Assembly (NCBI RefSeq): GCF_008122265.1
Contig: NZ_CP043042.1
Span: forward strand, 3,038,001-3,102,000
From: Marinobacter fonticola
Lineage (GTDB): Bacteria > Pseudomonadota > Gammaproteobacteria > Pseudomonadales > Oleiphilaceae
Direction: 5' to 3'
DNA length: 64,000 nucleotides
Shown: positions 40,952 to 51,755 of the stretch, in pieces
Position numbering within the stretch: position 1 is the first letter of the stretch
Layout of the letters: each line of letters starts with the position of its first letter
The notes under the pieces: model-generated
Database searches by the model: none
Told to the model about the DNA's origin: nothing
What the model saw: the letters and a program-made list of their open reading frames with translations, nothing else
Position numbers and translations under genes: made by a program

Positions 40952-41003
40952 CCATTCAAGCACTGTGAAAGACTGATTTCACGGCTTGGGCTGGCAGCGG
41001 CGG

Positions 41004-41597
41004 TTATTGCCGCACGCCCTCGATGGAGATAATCATTTCCACCGTCTTCGAAGCCGGCCCCAAGTCGGTCGGGATTCCCCAATCCGCCAGCCGTAGCTCG
41101 GTATCCGCCTCAAAGCCCATGCGGTAGCCGCCCCAGGGATCTTCGCCGTGGCCGATCATTTCCGCGTCCAGGGTGATCTCGCGTGTCACGCCGCGCAGCG
41201 TCAGGTCGCCGACGATTTCAGCTTCGCTCTTGTCGTCTTCATCGACAATGATCCGCTTGCTCTTGAACGTGGCTTCGGGAAATTCGTCAGAGGCGAGAAA
41301 GTCATCGCTCCGCAAGTGCTTGTCACGCTCGGCATGATTGGAATCCACGCTGCCGGTGTCGATAGTCACCTGAACGGAGCTCTCCGAGGGATTGGCTGAG
41401 TCGTAGTCAAACTGTCCGTCGAATTCGTTGAAACGCCCGTACAGCCAGCTATAGCCAAGGTGTGAAATCTTGAACATCACGAATTGATGGGCGCCTTTTT
41501 TATCGAACGCATAGGTGCCATCCTGCTCCGCCGCTTGAGCACCGCCAGCCATAATGGCCATGGATACGGCAGAGGAAATTGCCAATTTTTTCAACAT
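41004..41597 (-). CDS. yceI: YceI family periplasmic protein
   Basis: Secreted lipocalin-like protein that binds polyprenyl/isoprenoid lipids in studied members. Signal peptide MLKKLAISSAVSMAIMAGGAQA is cleaved before AEQDG. The YceI beta-barrel includes AHQFVMFKISHLGYSWLYG, DSNHAERDKHLRSDDFLA, FPEATFKS and GDLTLRGVTREITLD, as in the family. AAGGAGA precedes the ATG at 41597. Follows the cytochrome b561 gene by 53 bases, the common cytb561-yceI pairing. Confidence 0.93.
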   Translation of the reverse strand: MLKKLAISSAVSMAIMAGGAQAAEQDGTYAFDKKGAHQFVMFKISHLGYSWLYGRFNEFDGQFDYDSANPSESSVQVTIDTGSVDSNHAERDKHLRSDDFLASDEFPEATFKSKRIIVDEDDKSEAEIVGDLTLRGVTREITLDAEMIGHGEDPWGGYRMGFEADTELRLADWGIPTDLGPASKTVEMIISIEGVRQ

Positions 41598-41650
41598 GCT
41601 AGTTCTCCTTTTCCCGGCCCGGATGGACCTCATGTTAAACGACTCAAGTG

Positions 41651-42226
41651 TCACGAAGATCGCGCATTGCGATCCTTCAAACCAACCATGCGTCGCAGTG
41701 TTTCGTCACGATCGATCAAGTGATGCTTAAAGGCCCCCAATGCATGGACGCCAGCCAGGGCCACCAACGCCCATGTCGACCAGTAGTGCACGTCACCGGC
41801 GATGTCTTCCATCCCCTGCTGACGTCCCGTGACCGACGGTACGGTAAACCAGTTGAACACGTCGATGCCCGAACCGTCCGCCGTCGGGATGAGGTAGCCG
41901 CTCACTATGGCGACAAATGTCACGATATACAGCAGGGCATGAGCGATATGGCCGCTGAGTTTCTCCCAGGCCTTGTGTGAAGGCAGCGTAGGGGGTGGCG
42001 GAGATATCAGGCGTAACGCAACCCGGAATACCATGACTCCTAACAACAGTAGGCCAATGCTTTTGTGGATGTGGGGAGCAACACGATACCACGTGTCATA
42101 GTAGGTCAAGTCGACCATATAGAAACCAAGGCCGAAAAGACCAAAAATGGCGACCGCAACCAACCAGTGCAAGATGATAGTGGCCCATCCGAACGTTCGG
42201 TCATCATTGAACAGCGCCTTAGCCAT
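41651..42226 (-). CDS. Cytochrome b561 family protein
   Basis: Di-heme inner-membrane cytochrome with four helices and 191 residues. Histidines in ILHWLVAVAIFG, VAPHIHKSIGLLLLG, GHIAHALLYIV and LAGVHALGAFKHHLID fit the heme ligands. These proteins oxidise quinol or pass electrons to periplasmic acceptors; with YceI the pair may act on ubiquinone-like lipids. ATG 42226 (MAKALFNDDRTFGW) is the family start. Confidence 0.9.
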   Translation of the reverse strand: MAKALFNDDRTFGWATIILHWLVAVAIFGLFGLGFYMVDLTYYDTWYRVAPHIHKSIGLLLLGVMVFRVALRLISPPPPTLPSHKAWEKLSGHIAHALLYIVTFVAIVSGYLIPTADGSGIDVFNWFTVPSVTGRQQGMEDIAGDVHYWSTWALVALAGVHALGAFKHHLIDRDETLRRMVGLKDRNARSS

Positions 42227-42603
42227 TTGCGTTTCAACTCCTGTTAAGCAGCATTTCAGGCAGAAGTACTCGCCGTCTCGACCGTCGTCAAACAATAGCG
42301 CCCATACTAAGAACCGGCACCGGGACCGCCAACCAAAATATTCTGTCCCTGTTGTTCAGAAAAACTGTTGGTGCTCAAAAGAATGAAAGAATGGATGGAT
42401 CAGCTACCGGGCATAAAGTTCCGATAGATTCACATCGCCAGGTTTTCATGGTCGCAAATCTGTAGGCCGAGTTTTCACACCACCTTGGTCGAATAGGGCT
42501 AATACTGATTGTTGCCTATGCTTATTAACGCCATAGTTAAAAGCCATCCTGCTTCTCGGCATTGCTGAGACAGGTTCCCGCACAGGCGTAAGGAGCGTAA
42601 ATC

Positions 42604-42651
42604 ATGGAAGTCGAATTCGACGAAGACGTTGTAGTCCCCAGCAACAACTAA
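42604..42651 (+). CDS. Possible 15-residue leader or precursor peptide
   Basis: ATG at 42604 is preceded by AAGGAG with 7-8 base spacing and encodes MEVEFDEDVVVPSNN, an acidic peptide, then TAA. Its final seven codons (VVPSNN-stop) are the first unit of the repeat array that follows. Such a strong ribosome binding site is unusual in otherwise non-coding sequence. It could be a leader peptide, a small protein, or chance. Confidence 0.33.
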   Translation: MEVEFDEDVVVPSNN

Positions 42652-42752
42652 AATAGTCCCAAGCAACTATTAAATCCGTATACCCTAAAATAGTACCGAG
42701 CAACCGCTAAAGCAGTACCGATCAACGAGGAATAGCACCAAGCAGCAATGAA
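42631..42752 (+). repeat. Five degenerate 21-bp repeats derived from the end of a small ORF
   Basis: Copies at 42631, 42653, 42690, 42712 and 42732, each 21 bases. In the repeat frame the first three read V/I-V-P-S-N-x-stop, with differences at GTC/GTA and CCC/CCA/CCG being synonymous. The last two have lost the stop (TAA to GAA). The second copy is out of phase with the ORF at 42604. Confidence 0.65.
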
Positions 42753-43056
42753 AAGCCGTATTTAACAGCGTCTGTTGGCGGCCAGAGATTGAGTGTCGGC
42801 ATCCGGTATCCAGTCCACTCATGCACCTGTCCATAATGACAGCTCATGCAGTTGTATAAGCGACTGATCGAACGGACATTTTTAACTCGGTTTTACTGTT
42901 GTCGCTGGCTTTGGTCTGCAAACTTTGGCATTCTGCTTTACGTGGATAGCTGACTAACGACGCTATTCATTGAACGCCTGCACCCATAACGATCCAGTAG
43001 TCTTTCATCCAAGGATCGATGGCGGCAGGTTGCCCCTAACGCGTGCAGTAGCTTCG

Positions 43057-44325
43057 ATGTCGACGAGTGTTCCACACCATAGCGGCGATCCCGAGCTGGA
43101 GATCCTGACTCCCATGCTCGACCGCCATCCTCAAGGATGGTCGGCCAGTTTCCAGGGACTCACCCTGCGCACGGCTCTGCAGCCCATTTTCAGTATTTCC
43201 CATAAACGTATCGTCGGCTATGAAGCGCTCATTCGCGCCTTCGATAACGACAACGCCAGTGTCCTACCGATCCACCTGTTTCAGCTTCCGACCAGCGATC
43301 CCGAAAATGTGCTGCTGGACCGCCTCTGCCGCTACCTTCATATCCAGAACTTCGCGGGGCTTCAGGATGACGTCAACTGGCTTTTCCTCAACGTTTCCCC
43401 CCGGGTGGTCGCCACCGGCAAGCGTCACGATTCGTTTTTTGGCCAACTGTTGTCGCGCATCGGTTTTCCGCCCCACCGGATTGTGGTGGAAATCGTTGAA
43501 CAGCCCACGGACGACGCTGAGCAGTTGCGGGACACCGTGGCTTACTACAAGCAATTGGGCTGTCTGACCGCCATCGATGATTTTGGCGCAGGGCATTCCA
43601 ATTTCGAGCGCATTTGGAACCTGGCACCGGACATCGTCAAGCTCGACCGGCAGATCCTCACTCGCGCTACAGACGATAAGCGTGCCCGGCAGATCCTCAA
43701 CGGCATCGTTTCGCTGCTGCACCAGTCCGGTTGCCTTGTGCTTTTAGAAGGCGTGGAAACCCGCGATCAGGCCATGATCGCCATCGATGGCGGGGTCGAT
43801 TTCGTGCAGGGCTTCTTCTTCCAACGCCCCGGACTGGAGCTGGATGAGGTCATAAAATCAGCGACGGACTTCGACTCGCTACTGACCGACTACAAACGGA
43901 ACAGCCAGGACGCGCTAGACCCCACCCATGAAATTGGCCAGTTCTTCGAACAGCGTTTTGCCATCGCCGCAGAGGCCATTCGCCATGGCAAATCGTTCAG
44001 CGACGCCTGCCAAGCGCTGACCCGGCACTACACCGTATCGCGCTGCTACCTGATCGATGACAAGGGCGTGCAAACGGAAGATACATTGAATGCAGATCGC
44101 CTGATTGAGTGCTTCGACCCGCGCTTCCGGCCGCTCGAGAATACGACCAACGCCGACTGGTTCCGCCAGCACTACCTGCGCCAAGCCCTCAACCAGCCCG
44201 ATCACCTGCAAGTCACCCGCCCTTACCTCTCGGTAACGGGCGCCTACATGTGCGTCACCTTATCCCTGGCGTTCTATCGCGGCGACGAACTGAAAGTGCT
44301 TTGCTGCGACATCCTCGCACGCTGA
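43057..44325 (+). CDS. EAL-domain cyclic-di-GMP phosphodiesterase
   Basis: EAL domain over about residues 35-280 with all catalytic positions: YEALIRA, LNVSP, VEIVEQ, AIDDFGAGHSN, VKLDRQI, LLEGVET and VQGFFF. It is therefore probably an active hydrolase of c-di-GMP. The C-terminal 150 residues form a separate domain (EQRFAIAAEAIRHGKSFSDA onward) that resembles the PAS-like tail of YkuI-type EAL proteins; this is a guess. No membrane helix. The frame is open to a TTG at 42970; I took the first ATG, 43057, but neither has a ribosome binding site. Confidence 0.85.
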   Translation: MSTSVPHHSGDPELEILTPMLDRHPQGWSASFQGLTLRTALQPIFSISHKRIVGYEALIRAFDNDNASVLPIHLFQLPTSDPENVLLDRLCRYLHIQNFAGLQDDVNWLFLNVSPRVVATGKRHDSFFGQLLSRIGFPPHRIVVEIVEQPTDDAEQLRDTVAYYKQLGCLTAIDDFGAGHSNFERIWNLAPDIVKLDRQILTRATDDKRARQILNGIVSLLHQSGCLVLLEGVETRDQAMIAIDGGVDFVQGFFFQRPGLELDEVIKSATDFDSLLTDYKRNSQDALDPTHEIGQFFEQRFAIAAEAIRHGKSFSDACQALTRHYTVSRCYLIDDKGVQTEDTLNADRLIECFDPRFRPLENTTNADWFRQHYLRQALNQPDHLQVTRPYLSVTGAYMCVTLSLAFYRGDELKVLCCDILAR

Positions 44326-44352
44326 AGAAGCTAACACGCTGAAAACGCTGAA
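44319..44352. repeat. ACGCTGAA triplicate at the EAL gene stop
   Basis: Copies at 44319-44326, 44336-44343 and 44345-44352. The first contains the TGA stop of the EAL gene. Confidence 0.6.
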
Positions 44353-44408
44353 AAAAGTAGAAGCCAAATAGCCTCGAGCACCATGAAGAATGCGGTTAGG
44401 ATGGCCGG

Positions 44409-46310
<1,902 letters not shown>

Positions 46311-46403
46311 TCAGCTGCTCTCAATAAACTGCTATCGGGAATGACGCCCATAGCTTAGGGATTCACGGGCAAAGTTCAACGGTTCTTTTGTTGTGCCCGG
46401 AAC

Positions 46404-46432
46404 CTAGGCCGTGCGGTTAATTCGCTGATCTA
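46404..46432. repeat. Short relative of the hfq-hflX palindromic element
   Basis: CTAG (46404-46407), then GGTTAATTCGCTGA (46415-46428), the same 14 bases found in both arms of the element at 13370-13639, then TCTAG. It lies in the intergenic space before the prcB-like gene, just outside its stop codon. Only one arm is seen. Confidence 0.5.
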
Positions 46433-46435
46433 GCC

Positions 46436-46915
46436 TCAGGGATGTTCCCGGGAAATCGGAAACGGCGCTTCCCCGGCAACGGTGACTGTTTTCCAGCCCG
46501 TGGACGGCAGCTCGAATACGATACAGGGGGTGGTCAACGCCTGGGTTACCATCGCGTCGGCCGCTGGCCGTCTTACCTTCACGCTGACTTTGAGCTGGTG
46601 CCCGTCCATTCCAGCGTTCTCGAAATCGACGCCGTAACCGCCGGTACGCTGCTGGCCCAGGCTCGCCACCATCAGCCAATGGTCAGATTCCTCCGGCCAG
46701 GCGGGCAATTGGGCGCCCAAACTCGACGATAGCTTTTGCCACTGAGCGGCATTCTCGACCAGCACCAACCCGGGTGCCGTCAGGCCACAGTGCGCAAGCG
46801 ATGCCACGGGCCGGACCTCTTCGGTCACTGAATGAGATGCGCTGGACATGGAGGTGCATCCGGTCAAAAGTAGCTGACTGGCTAACAGGCCTGCCGCCGC
46901 TCTTGCGAACTTCAT
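46436..46915 (-). CDS. PrcB-like protease-complex lipoprotein
   Basis: A 159-residue lipoprotein: lipobox LLASQLLLTGC with Cys20 as the lipidated residue. The C-terminal half looks like the PrcB domain known from the Treponema dentilisin complex: QQRTGGYGVDFENAGMDG, a V-x-V strand with RRPAADAMVTQALTTPCIVFELPS. Its ATG overlaps the stop of the subtilase gene (ATGA), so the two are translationally coupled. It probably binds or matures the protease. The domain call is by eye. Confidence 0.78.
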   Translation of the reverse strand: MKFARAAAGLLASQLLLTGCTSMSSASHSVTEEVRPVASLAHCGLTAPGLVLVENAAQWQKLSSSLGAQLPAWPEESDHWLMVASLGQQRTGGYGVDFENAGMDGHQLKVSVKVRRPAADAMVTQALTTPCIVFELPSTGWKTVTVAGEAPFPISREHP

Positions 46916-49533
46916 CGAGGGGCCTCCCTGCGTCGCTTCTCGTCAGGGAGTGTGGACAGCAATCGATAGCCACGGAAATCTGTCCTCGGCAACGAAGCGC
47001 TTTCCAGCGAGGGCCGGGTGTAGCTGGTCGTCAATGCGATGCCGGATAAAGGGCTATCACCTTTCACAACCGGCTGAGGCAGCCCATTGGTGGGATACTC
47101 GGCGCAGGCCTCTCCGGATTGGCAAATAAAGCCGTCGTTGTCCATATCGGTGCCCGCCACGAGAAAGTATTCGCCATTGGGCACCTCGTCGAATGCAAAG
47201 AGGTAGCGTCCATCCCGTGCCACAACCGTGGTCTGCGCAACGGGCTCACGGTTGTCGTCGGCGGTCACCAGCAGCACGAAATGTCGCCCGGCGTTGCGGG
47301 CGGCGGGTTGGTCGCCAAGCTGGACGTTAACGGGAATGGCTAAGGACTGCGATGCGCCCTCCGCGTTGTCGTATGTCACCGTAATTTCAGTCTGCGTAGC
47401 CGCAGACGCATCGAGAATGGACGCATTCAGGAGCAGCGCATCCCCGTTTCGCTGGGAGACATCGACATCGAGCCAGACGGGACTCGTCACGCCAACCGAC
47501 GCGAGCACGGTGTCGGTGTCTTCCGCAGGCACCACCTCCAGCGCCAGCTGATCGGAGGTCACAGAACCGCCAAACTGAAGGGATGATGGCGACGCCGTCA
47601 GAAAAGCGCCCAGCCCTCCGGTCGTAACCGAATCCACGGCCTTAAGGGCGTTGATCAGACCCGCACCGTATTGATCGGCAGTGCCGACAGTATCGGTGAG
47701 AACACCCCGCCGGAGGAGTTCGAGAAATTCGGATTGGCTCAATCCGCCATGCTTTTGACGCATCAGCGCCAGCACGCCCGAGACGTGCGGCGCCGCCATC
47801 GACGTTCCCTGCAGTCCGGCATAAGCCGGAGTGAAAACGCCGCCGGTGTCCGAGCCCCAGGTGCTGATGATCACATCCCCCTGGCCATCGTTATTGCCAT
47901 CGCGGGAGGCATCGCCGCCGGGCGCGACCAGATCCAGCCAGTCGCCGAAACTCGAGTAGCTGGCCCGCTGCCGGCCCGCATCGACAGCGCCGACGGCAAT
48001 GGTGTTGTCGAAGGCCGCCGGATACACCCGCGCATTCGTACCCTGGTTACCGGCAGCGGCCACCACCAAAATGCCCGAGTCGACAGCTCTTTGAATAGCC
48101 GCTTCCAATTGCGCACTGTTCGCGTCGGTGCCCAGGCTCAGGTTCATCACATCCGGTTTCAACGTATTGTCCGGGGACGTTAAGGCATCGATCGCTGCGA
48201 TGATGTCGCTCAGCGATCCCATGCCATCGAGGCCCAGCACCCTGATGGGAAGAATCGTCGCATTAGGTGCAACGCCCACCCCGCCCATGGTGTTGTCCAG
48301 CGCGGCGATGGTGCCCGCGACGTGGGTGCCATGGAACGACGTCGCATCGGCGCGGCCGTTGCCAGGATTTGCCGGATTACCGTCCCTTCCGGAAACGCCG
48401 TCAACATCCGCATCGCCGGTGACAAAGTCATTGATCGGAAGCACCAAAGCAACGTTATTGCCATTGGAGTTGCCATCATCCAGATCCGGGTGCCAGTTCC
48501 CAACGGTGCCGGGGGTCTCGCTGAATATCCCCGTGTCCAGCACCGCAACCCGAATCCCCTGCCCCGGCGTACCGACAGCCTGCCAGGCTGCAGGCAGGTT
48601 AATCAGTGGATAGCTCCATTGACGGGAATACAGCGGATCGTCATCCGCGGCGACCGCCAGGGCATGAAACTGATAGTTGGGCTCGGCGGCAACCACACCG
48701 GGCGCCTGCCGGAGTTCGCGAATCCATTCCAGCGTCTCCTGGCGAACGGTTTGCGAGGACGCCTGCACGCTACGATTAGAGCCCGTACGATTGACCAGCC
48801 ATACGCCGCTGCCCAATGCGCGCGACGAGGCCACCGAAGGCAGGACCGTTGCGAGAGCGCTGACACCAGCGGGCGACGCCATGGTGATGACAGCTTCGTC
48901 GGGCTCGAACGCGGTATCCGGATAGCTGAAGGTGGCGGATGACGCCGATGCTGAATTGATACTGACAACATAGCGGAACGGCCCGCCGGAGAGGGCTTCA
49001 AGCTCCAAATCGTACACCTGCCTGGCGGAGCTGGAAGGTGGCCCGATACTGACAGCAGTAGCCGGCGTTAAAGGGCTGGACCCCACTTCGCCACCGCTTC
49101 CGGAGAGTGTTACCTGGCCTACCGGCGGGCTGGAAAGCCCCCCATCCGGCTCGAAGGCCTGCACATAGACGGTTTGCCCGCCTTCCAGCGCGAGCCGGAA
49201 ACGGTCGTCCTGATCGAAATAGTAGACAAAGTCAGTATTGTAACGCCCTGACTCAGCACTCAAGTAGCCGCCGACCAGTGCGGGGCTGGGTAAATCCTGT
49301 GGGTCTGCCGAATTGTCACCGGCCTCGCGAAAGAGGAAATCCGTCGCGGTATCGCTATCGGACCGGGTGCGCGCCTCGATCTGGATGACGCCACTGAGGT
49401 CCGCTTCCGGCACTACCGGGGGCTCAACGACGTTATCACCGTCGTCACTGCTACCGCCGCCGCCCCCACAACCGGCTATTACCACCGTGAACAGGATTAG
49501 CGTTGGGACTACACTCGCGTAAGAACTGGACAA
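46912..49533 (-). CDS. S8 subtilisin-like serine protease, lipoprotein
   Basis: Large exported protease. Lipobox VVIAGC gives Cys22, followed by a Gly/Ser/Asp linker. A pre-peptidase beta domain occupies about 45-200 and an I9-like propeptide about 215-295 (RQAPGVVAAEPNYQFHAL). The S8 catalytic domain has Asp333 (VAVLDTGIF), His401 (FHGTHVAGTIAA), Asn496 (AAAGNQG) and Ser578 (GTSMAAPHVSG). The C-terminal region has two beta domains, the last like a carboxypeptidase regulatory fold (GRYLFAFDEVPNGEYFLVAG). The SD GGAGGTGA is complete; it overlaps a GTG (49542), so I use the TTG at 49533, 5 bases after it. Confidence 0.93.
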   Translation of the reverse strand: MSSSYASVVPTLILFTVVIAGCGGGGGSSDDGDNVVEPPVVPEADLSGVIQIEARTRSDSDTATDFLFREAGDNSADPQDLPSPALVGGYLSAESGRYNTDFVYYFDQDDRFRLALEGGQTVYVQAFEPDGGLSSPPVGQVTLSGSGGEVGSSPLTPATAVSIGPPSSSARQVYDLELEALSGGPFRYVVSINSASASSATFSYPDTAFEPDEAVITMASPAGVSALATVLPSVASSRALGSGVWLVNRTGSNRSVQASSQTVRQETLEWIRELRQAPGVVAAEPNYQFHALAVAADDDPLYSRQWSYPLINLPAAWQAVGTPGQGIRVAVLDTGIFSETPGTVGNWHPDLDDGNSNGNNVALVLPINDFVTGDADVDGVSGRDGNPANPGNGRADATSFHGTHVAGTIAALDNTMGGVGVAPNATILPIRVLGLDGMGSLSDIIAAIDALTSPDNTLKPDVMNLSLGTDANSAQLEAAIQRAVDSGILVVAAAGNQGTNARVYPAAFDNTIAVGAVDAGRQRASYSSFGDWLDLVAPGGDASRDGNNDGQGDVIISTWGSDTGGVFTPAYAGLQGTSMAAPHVSGVLALMRQKHGGLSQSEFLELLRRGVLTDTVGTADQYGAGLINALKAVDSVTTGGLGAFLTASPSSLQFGGSVTSDQLALEVVPAEDTDTVLASVGVTSPVWLDVDVSQRNGDALLLNASILDASAATQTEITVTYDNAEGASQSLAIPVNVQLGDQPAARNAGRHFVLLVTADDNREPVAQTTVVARDGRYLFAFDEVPNGEYFLVAGTDMDNDGFICQSGEACAEYPTNGLPQPVVKGDSPLSGIALTTSYTRPSLESASLPRTDFRGYRLLSTLPDEKRRREAPR

Positions 49534-49639
49534 CTGAATCACCTCCCCGCAAATTGGCTTATACGCTCCGGCACTTCAAACGTATCTATTTCAGACAGCC
49601 CTGTCTTGATCTTAGGTTAGCCCATAACCTAAAAACGAA

Positions 49640-49676
49640 AAAAAGCCGCTGCCAGATGCACTAGCGGCGGCTTTCT
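49640..49676 (-). terminator. Intrinsic terminator after the TRAP permease gene
   Basis: Stem 49642-49649 with 49667-49674 (8/8) and, on the minus strand, a T-rich run reaching 49632. It separates the TRAP operon from the subtilase operon. Confidence 0.75.
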
Positions 49677-49689
49677 TAATATTACGCCT

Positions 49690-51738
49690 TCAGGCGTAGA
49701 AGAACATGGGCACAAAGGCGACGATTAGCAGCGTGCTGCCCATGACCACAAGTGGTAGCAGCAGACGCTCGTAGCGATGCCAGAAACTGCCGGTGCGCTC
49801 GGCCGCCAGCACCTCGGTCTCGCCGACGACTTGCCGGGTAAGCAGATGGTTCAGCGCCACCGGCGGGCTGAGATAGCCCAGCTCAAACGCGACCAGACAT
49901 ACCAGCCAGAAGTGCAGCGGAACGATTCCGAGATTGATCGCCGCCTGGGCAATGGTGGCGGAGACCAGAATGACCGCACCGAACGGATCCATAATCATGC
50001 CGATAAAGGTCAACATGACAACGATCACCAGCATGATGATCCACGGATTGCTTAAACCCTCCGGGAAGATCGCATGGACGACGTCAGAGCGTTCGAGGAT
50101 ACCGCCCAGGCAAACGGAAAAGCCGATCAACGCCAGCAATGCGCCGATGTGCACCGCTGAGTCGCTGGCCGCAGCGACGCTCCGGCTGCAGAATGCAGCA
50201 GTGCGGCTCTGGCCGGGTTCCCGGCTGCCCTTGCCGGCATCCAGAAACACCAGCGCCAGCATCACCAGCGGCAAGATCAGGGGCGCGCTGTACTCGTTGA
50301 ACGTCAAACCCAGCAGGAACCAGATCAGTCCGATAGCCAAGGCGGCCACGAGGGCGTATGGCATCAGCGGTGTAAGCCGTCGTGCGGCTTCGGCAAAGGC
50401 GCCTGGCTGGGGGCGCGGTTTCCAGTTGCCCTGGGTTTTGCAGACCACCAGGGTGAACAAACTCGCTGACATCATGAAAATCCAGAAACCCCAACCGTAC
50501 AGCTCGTCGGTAGTCACTTCCTTGTTTAGCGCCGCCACGACCACAATCAGCAAACACGGATTGAGCACCACCCCCATACTGCCGGACATGGCCGTAGTGG
50601 CCAGGGACAACTGGCGTCCGGCTCCGGACTTGCGCAGCTCGTCGTAGATCACGCCGCCAACCGCGAGAATGAAGATACCGGACGCGCCGGTGAACGCCGT
50701 CGGGAATGCGGTCGCGAAAATCATCAGCGAAGCCAGCGCCGGGGCCGGCAACCGGAAAGGCTGGATCACATTCAGCAGCAGGCCCGGCAAGCGGGTCTGT
50801 TTGAGCACCATGCCCACCAGCACGTATAGCCCGATGTTGATAAACATCGAAGCCAGATTACTCATCTGGCCAAAGTAGATCGCCAGCCCCGAACTATAGC
50901 CATCGACAAAGTAGAAATAGGCCATGGCGATCAGCCCCATCTTGCAATACAGCGGGATTGAAAGGAACGACGAGGGGGACAATTTGCCGGGGCGGATGCG
51001 CTCGGGTACCACGGTAAGGCGATAGGCATTGATGGCCACAAAAAGTCCGAATACGCCCGTCCAGGCATACTGAAGATCGCGCAGAGCATCGGACGAGCGC
51101 GAGTCGCCCAGCTGCCCGGCGTAAGTGGACAGTGAATACGCCATCAGTCCGTTGACCAATAACTGAACCGCCTGGGACAACGTCCACTCAGACCGGTTGC
51201 GCGGCAGACGCAAGGCGATATGGTCGGCGTCGAACGCGGCAATCATGGCCGCCAGAGCGAACAGGCCCAAAAACAGGTATTTGGTCAGGTCGATATTGTC
51301 CAGCAACCAGTCGGCAATGCCCTGTTCCACCACCTTGAACAGGGTCAGCGCGGGGGTAATCTGCTCTTGATTGGTCGCGAACATGGCGTGCTTCTTCTCG
51401 CAAAGCGCCAGGTTCCTACGAAAACTCTCCCTTAACGCCTGGGCATCCGGCGGCGACGAGAATAAGGCGTCCGGATCGGGCTTGTAAGCCTGCATCCGCT
51501 GTTGCACCGCTGCCTCGACATCCCTATCCACACTGCAGGTGGGCTCGGTGGCCCAGGGGTTCAGCAGGTAATAATCGGGCCAGGTCTGCTCGCCGATCCA
51601 GAGCATCCGCGAATGCAGCGAGTTGCCCATGCCCAGCAGCAGAGTAAAGACCAACAGCGCCAGCAGGACGACCCCATGTAGCCGGTGGACCGGGTACAGT
51701 GTCGTCATCCTACTGGCCGAAAGCGCACGCCAGTTCAT
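49690..51738 (-). CDS. TRAP transporter fused small/large permease (DctQ-DctM)
   Basis: Membrane component of a sodium-driven TRAP uptake system. 682 residues with about 16 hydrophobic segments: an N-terminal four-helix Q part, then the M part (FIGMIMDPFGAVILVSATIAQ, FATAFPTAFTGASGIFILAVGG). Between TM1 and TM2 is a roughly 110-residue extracytoplasmic insertion (WPDYYLLNPWATEPTCSV to CEKKHAMFATNQEQITP) with two Cys. That is unusual for the family. It is last in the operon after the binding protein (17-base gap). Confidence 0.88.
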   Translation of the reverse strand: MNWRALSASRMTTLYPVHRLHGVVLLALLVFTLLLGMGNSLHSRMLWIGEQTWPDYYLLNPWATEPTCSVDRDVEAAVQQRMQAYKPDPDALFSSPPDAQALRESFRRNLALCEKKHAMFATNQEQITPALTLFKVVEQGIADWLLDNIDLTKYLFLGLFALAAMIAAFDADHIALRLPRNRSEWTLSQAVQLLVNGLMAYSLSTYAGQLGDSRSSDALRDLQYAWTGVFGLFVAINAYRLTVVPERIRPGKLSPSSFLSIPLYCKMGLIAMAYFYFVDGYSSGLAIYFGQMSNLASMFINIGLYVLVGMVLKQTRLPGLLLNVIQPFRLPAPALASLMIFATAFPTAFTGASGIFILAVGGVIYDELRKSGAGRQLSLATTAMSGSMGVVLNPCLLIVVVAALNKEVTTDELYGWGFWIFMMSASLFTLVVCKTQGNWKPRPQPGAFAEAARRLTPLMPYALVAALAIGLIWFLLGLTFNEYSAPLILPLVMLALVFLDAGKGSREPGQSRTAAFCSRSVAAASDSAVHIGALLALIGFSVCLGGILERSDVVHAIFPEGLSNPWIIMLVIVVMLTFIGMIMDPFGAVILVSATIAQAAINLGIVPLHFWLVCLVAFELGYLSPPVALNHLLTRQVVGETEVLAAERTGSFWHRYERLLLPLVVMGSTLLIVAFVPMFFYA

Positions 51739-51755
51739 GATGCGTTGCCTACCCT

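Larger units (their letters stand above)
42227..43056. other. Long intergenic leader before the EAL gene
   Basis: About 830 bases between the cytochrome gene and the first ATG of the EAL gene. It is noticeably more AT-rich than its surroundings. It contains the 15-codon ORF at 42604 and the degenerate repeat array at 42631-42752. I see no tRNA, known riboswitch or longer gene. Confidence 0.6.

Noticed and set aside
42296..42970. Riboswitch or tRNA in the long EAL leader
   Set aside because: No T-loop GTTCRA box, acceptor stem or known riboswitch core was found.
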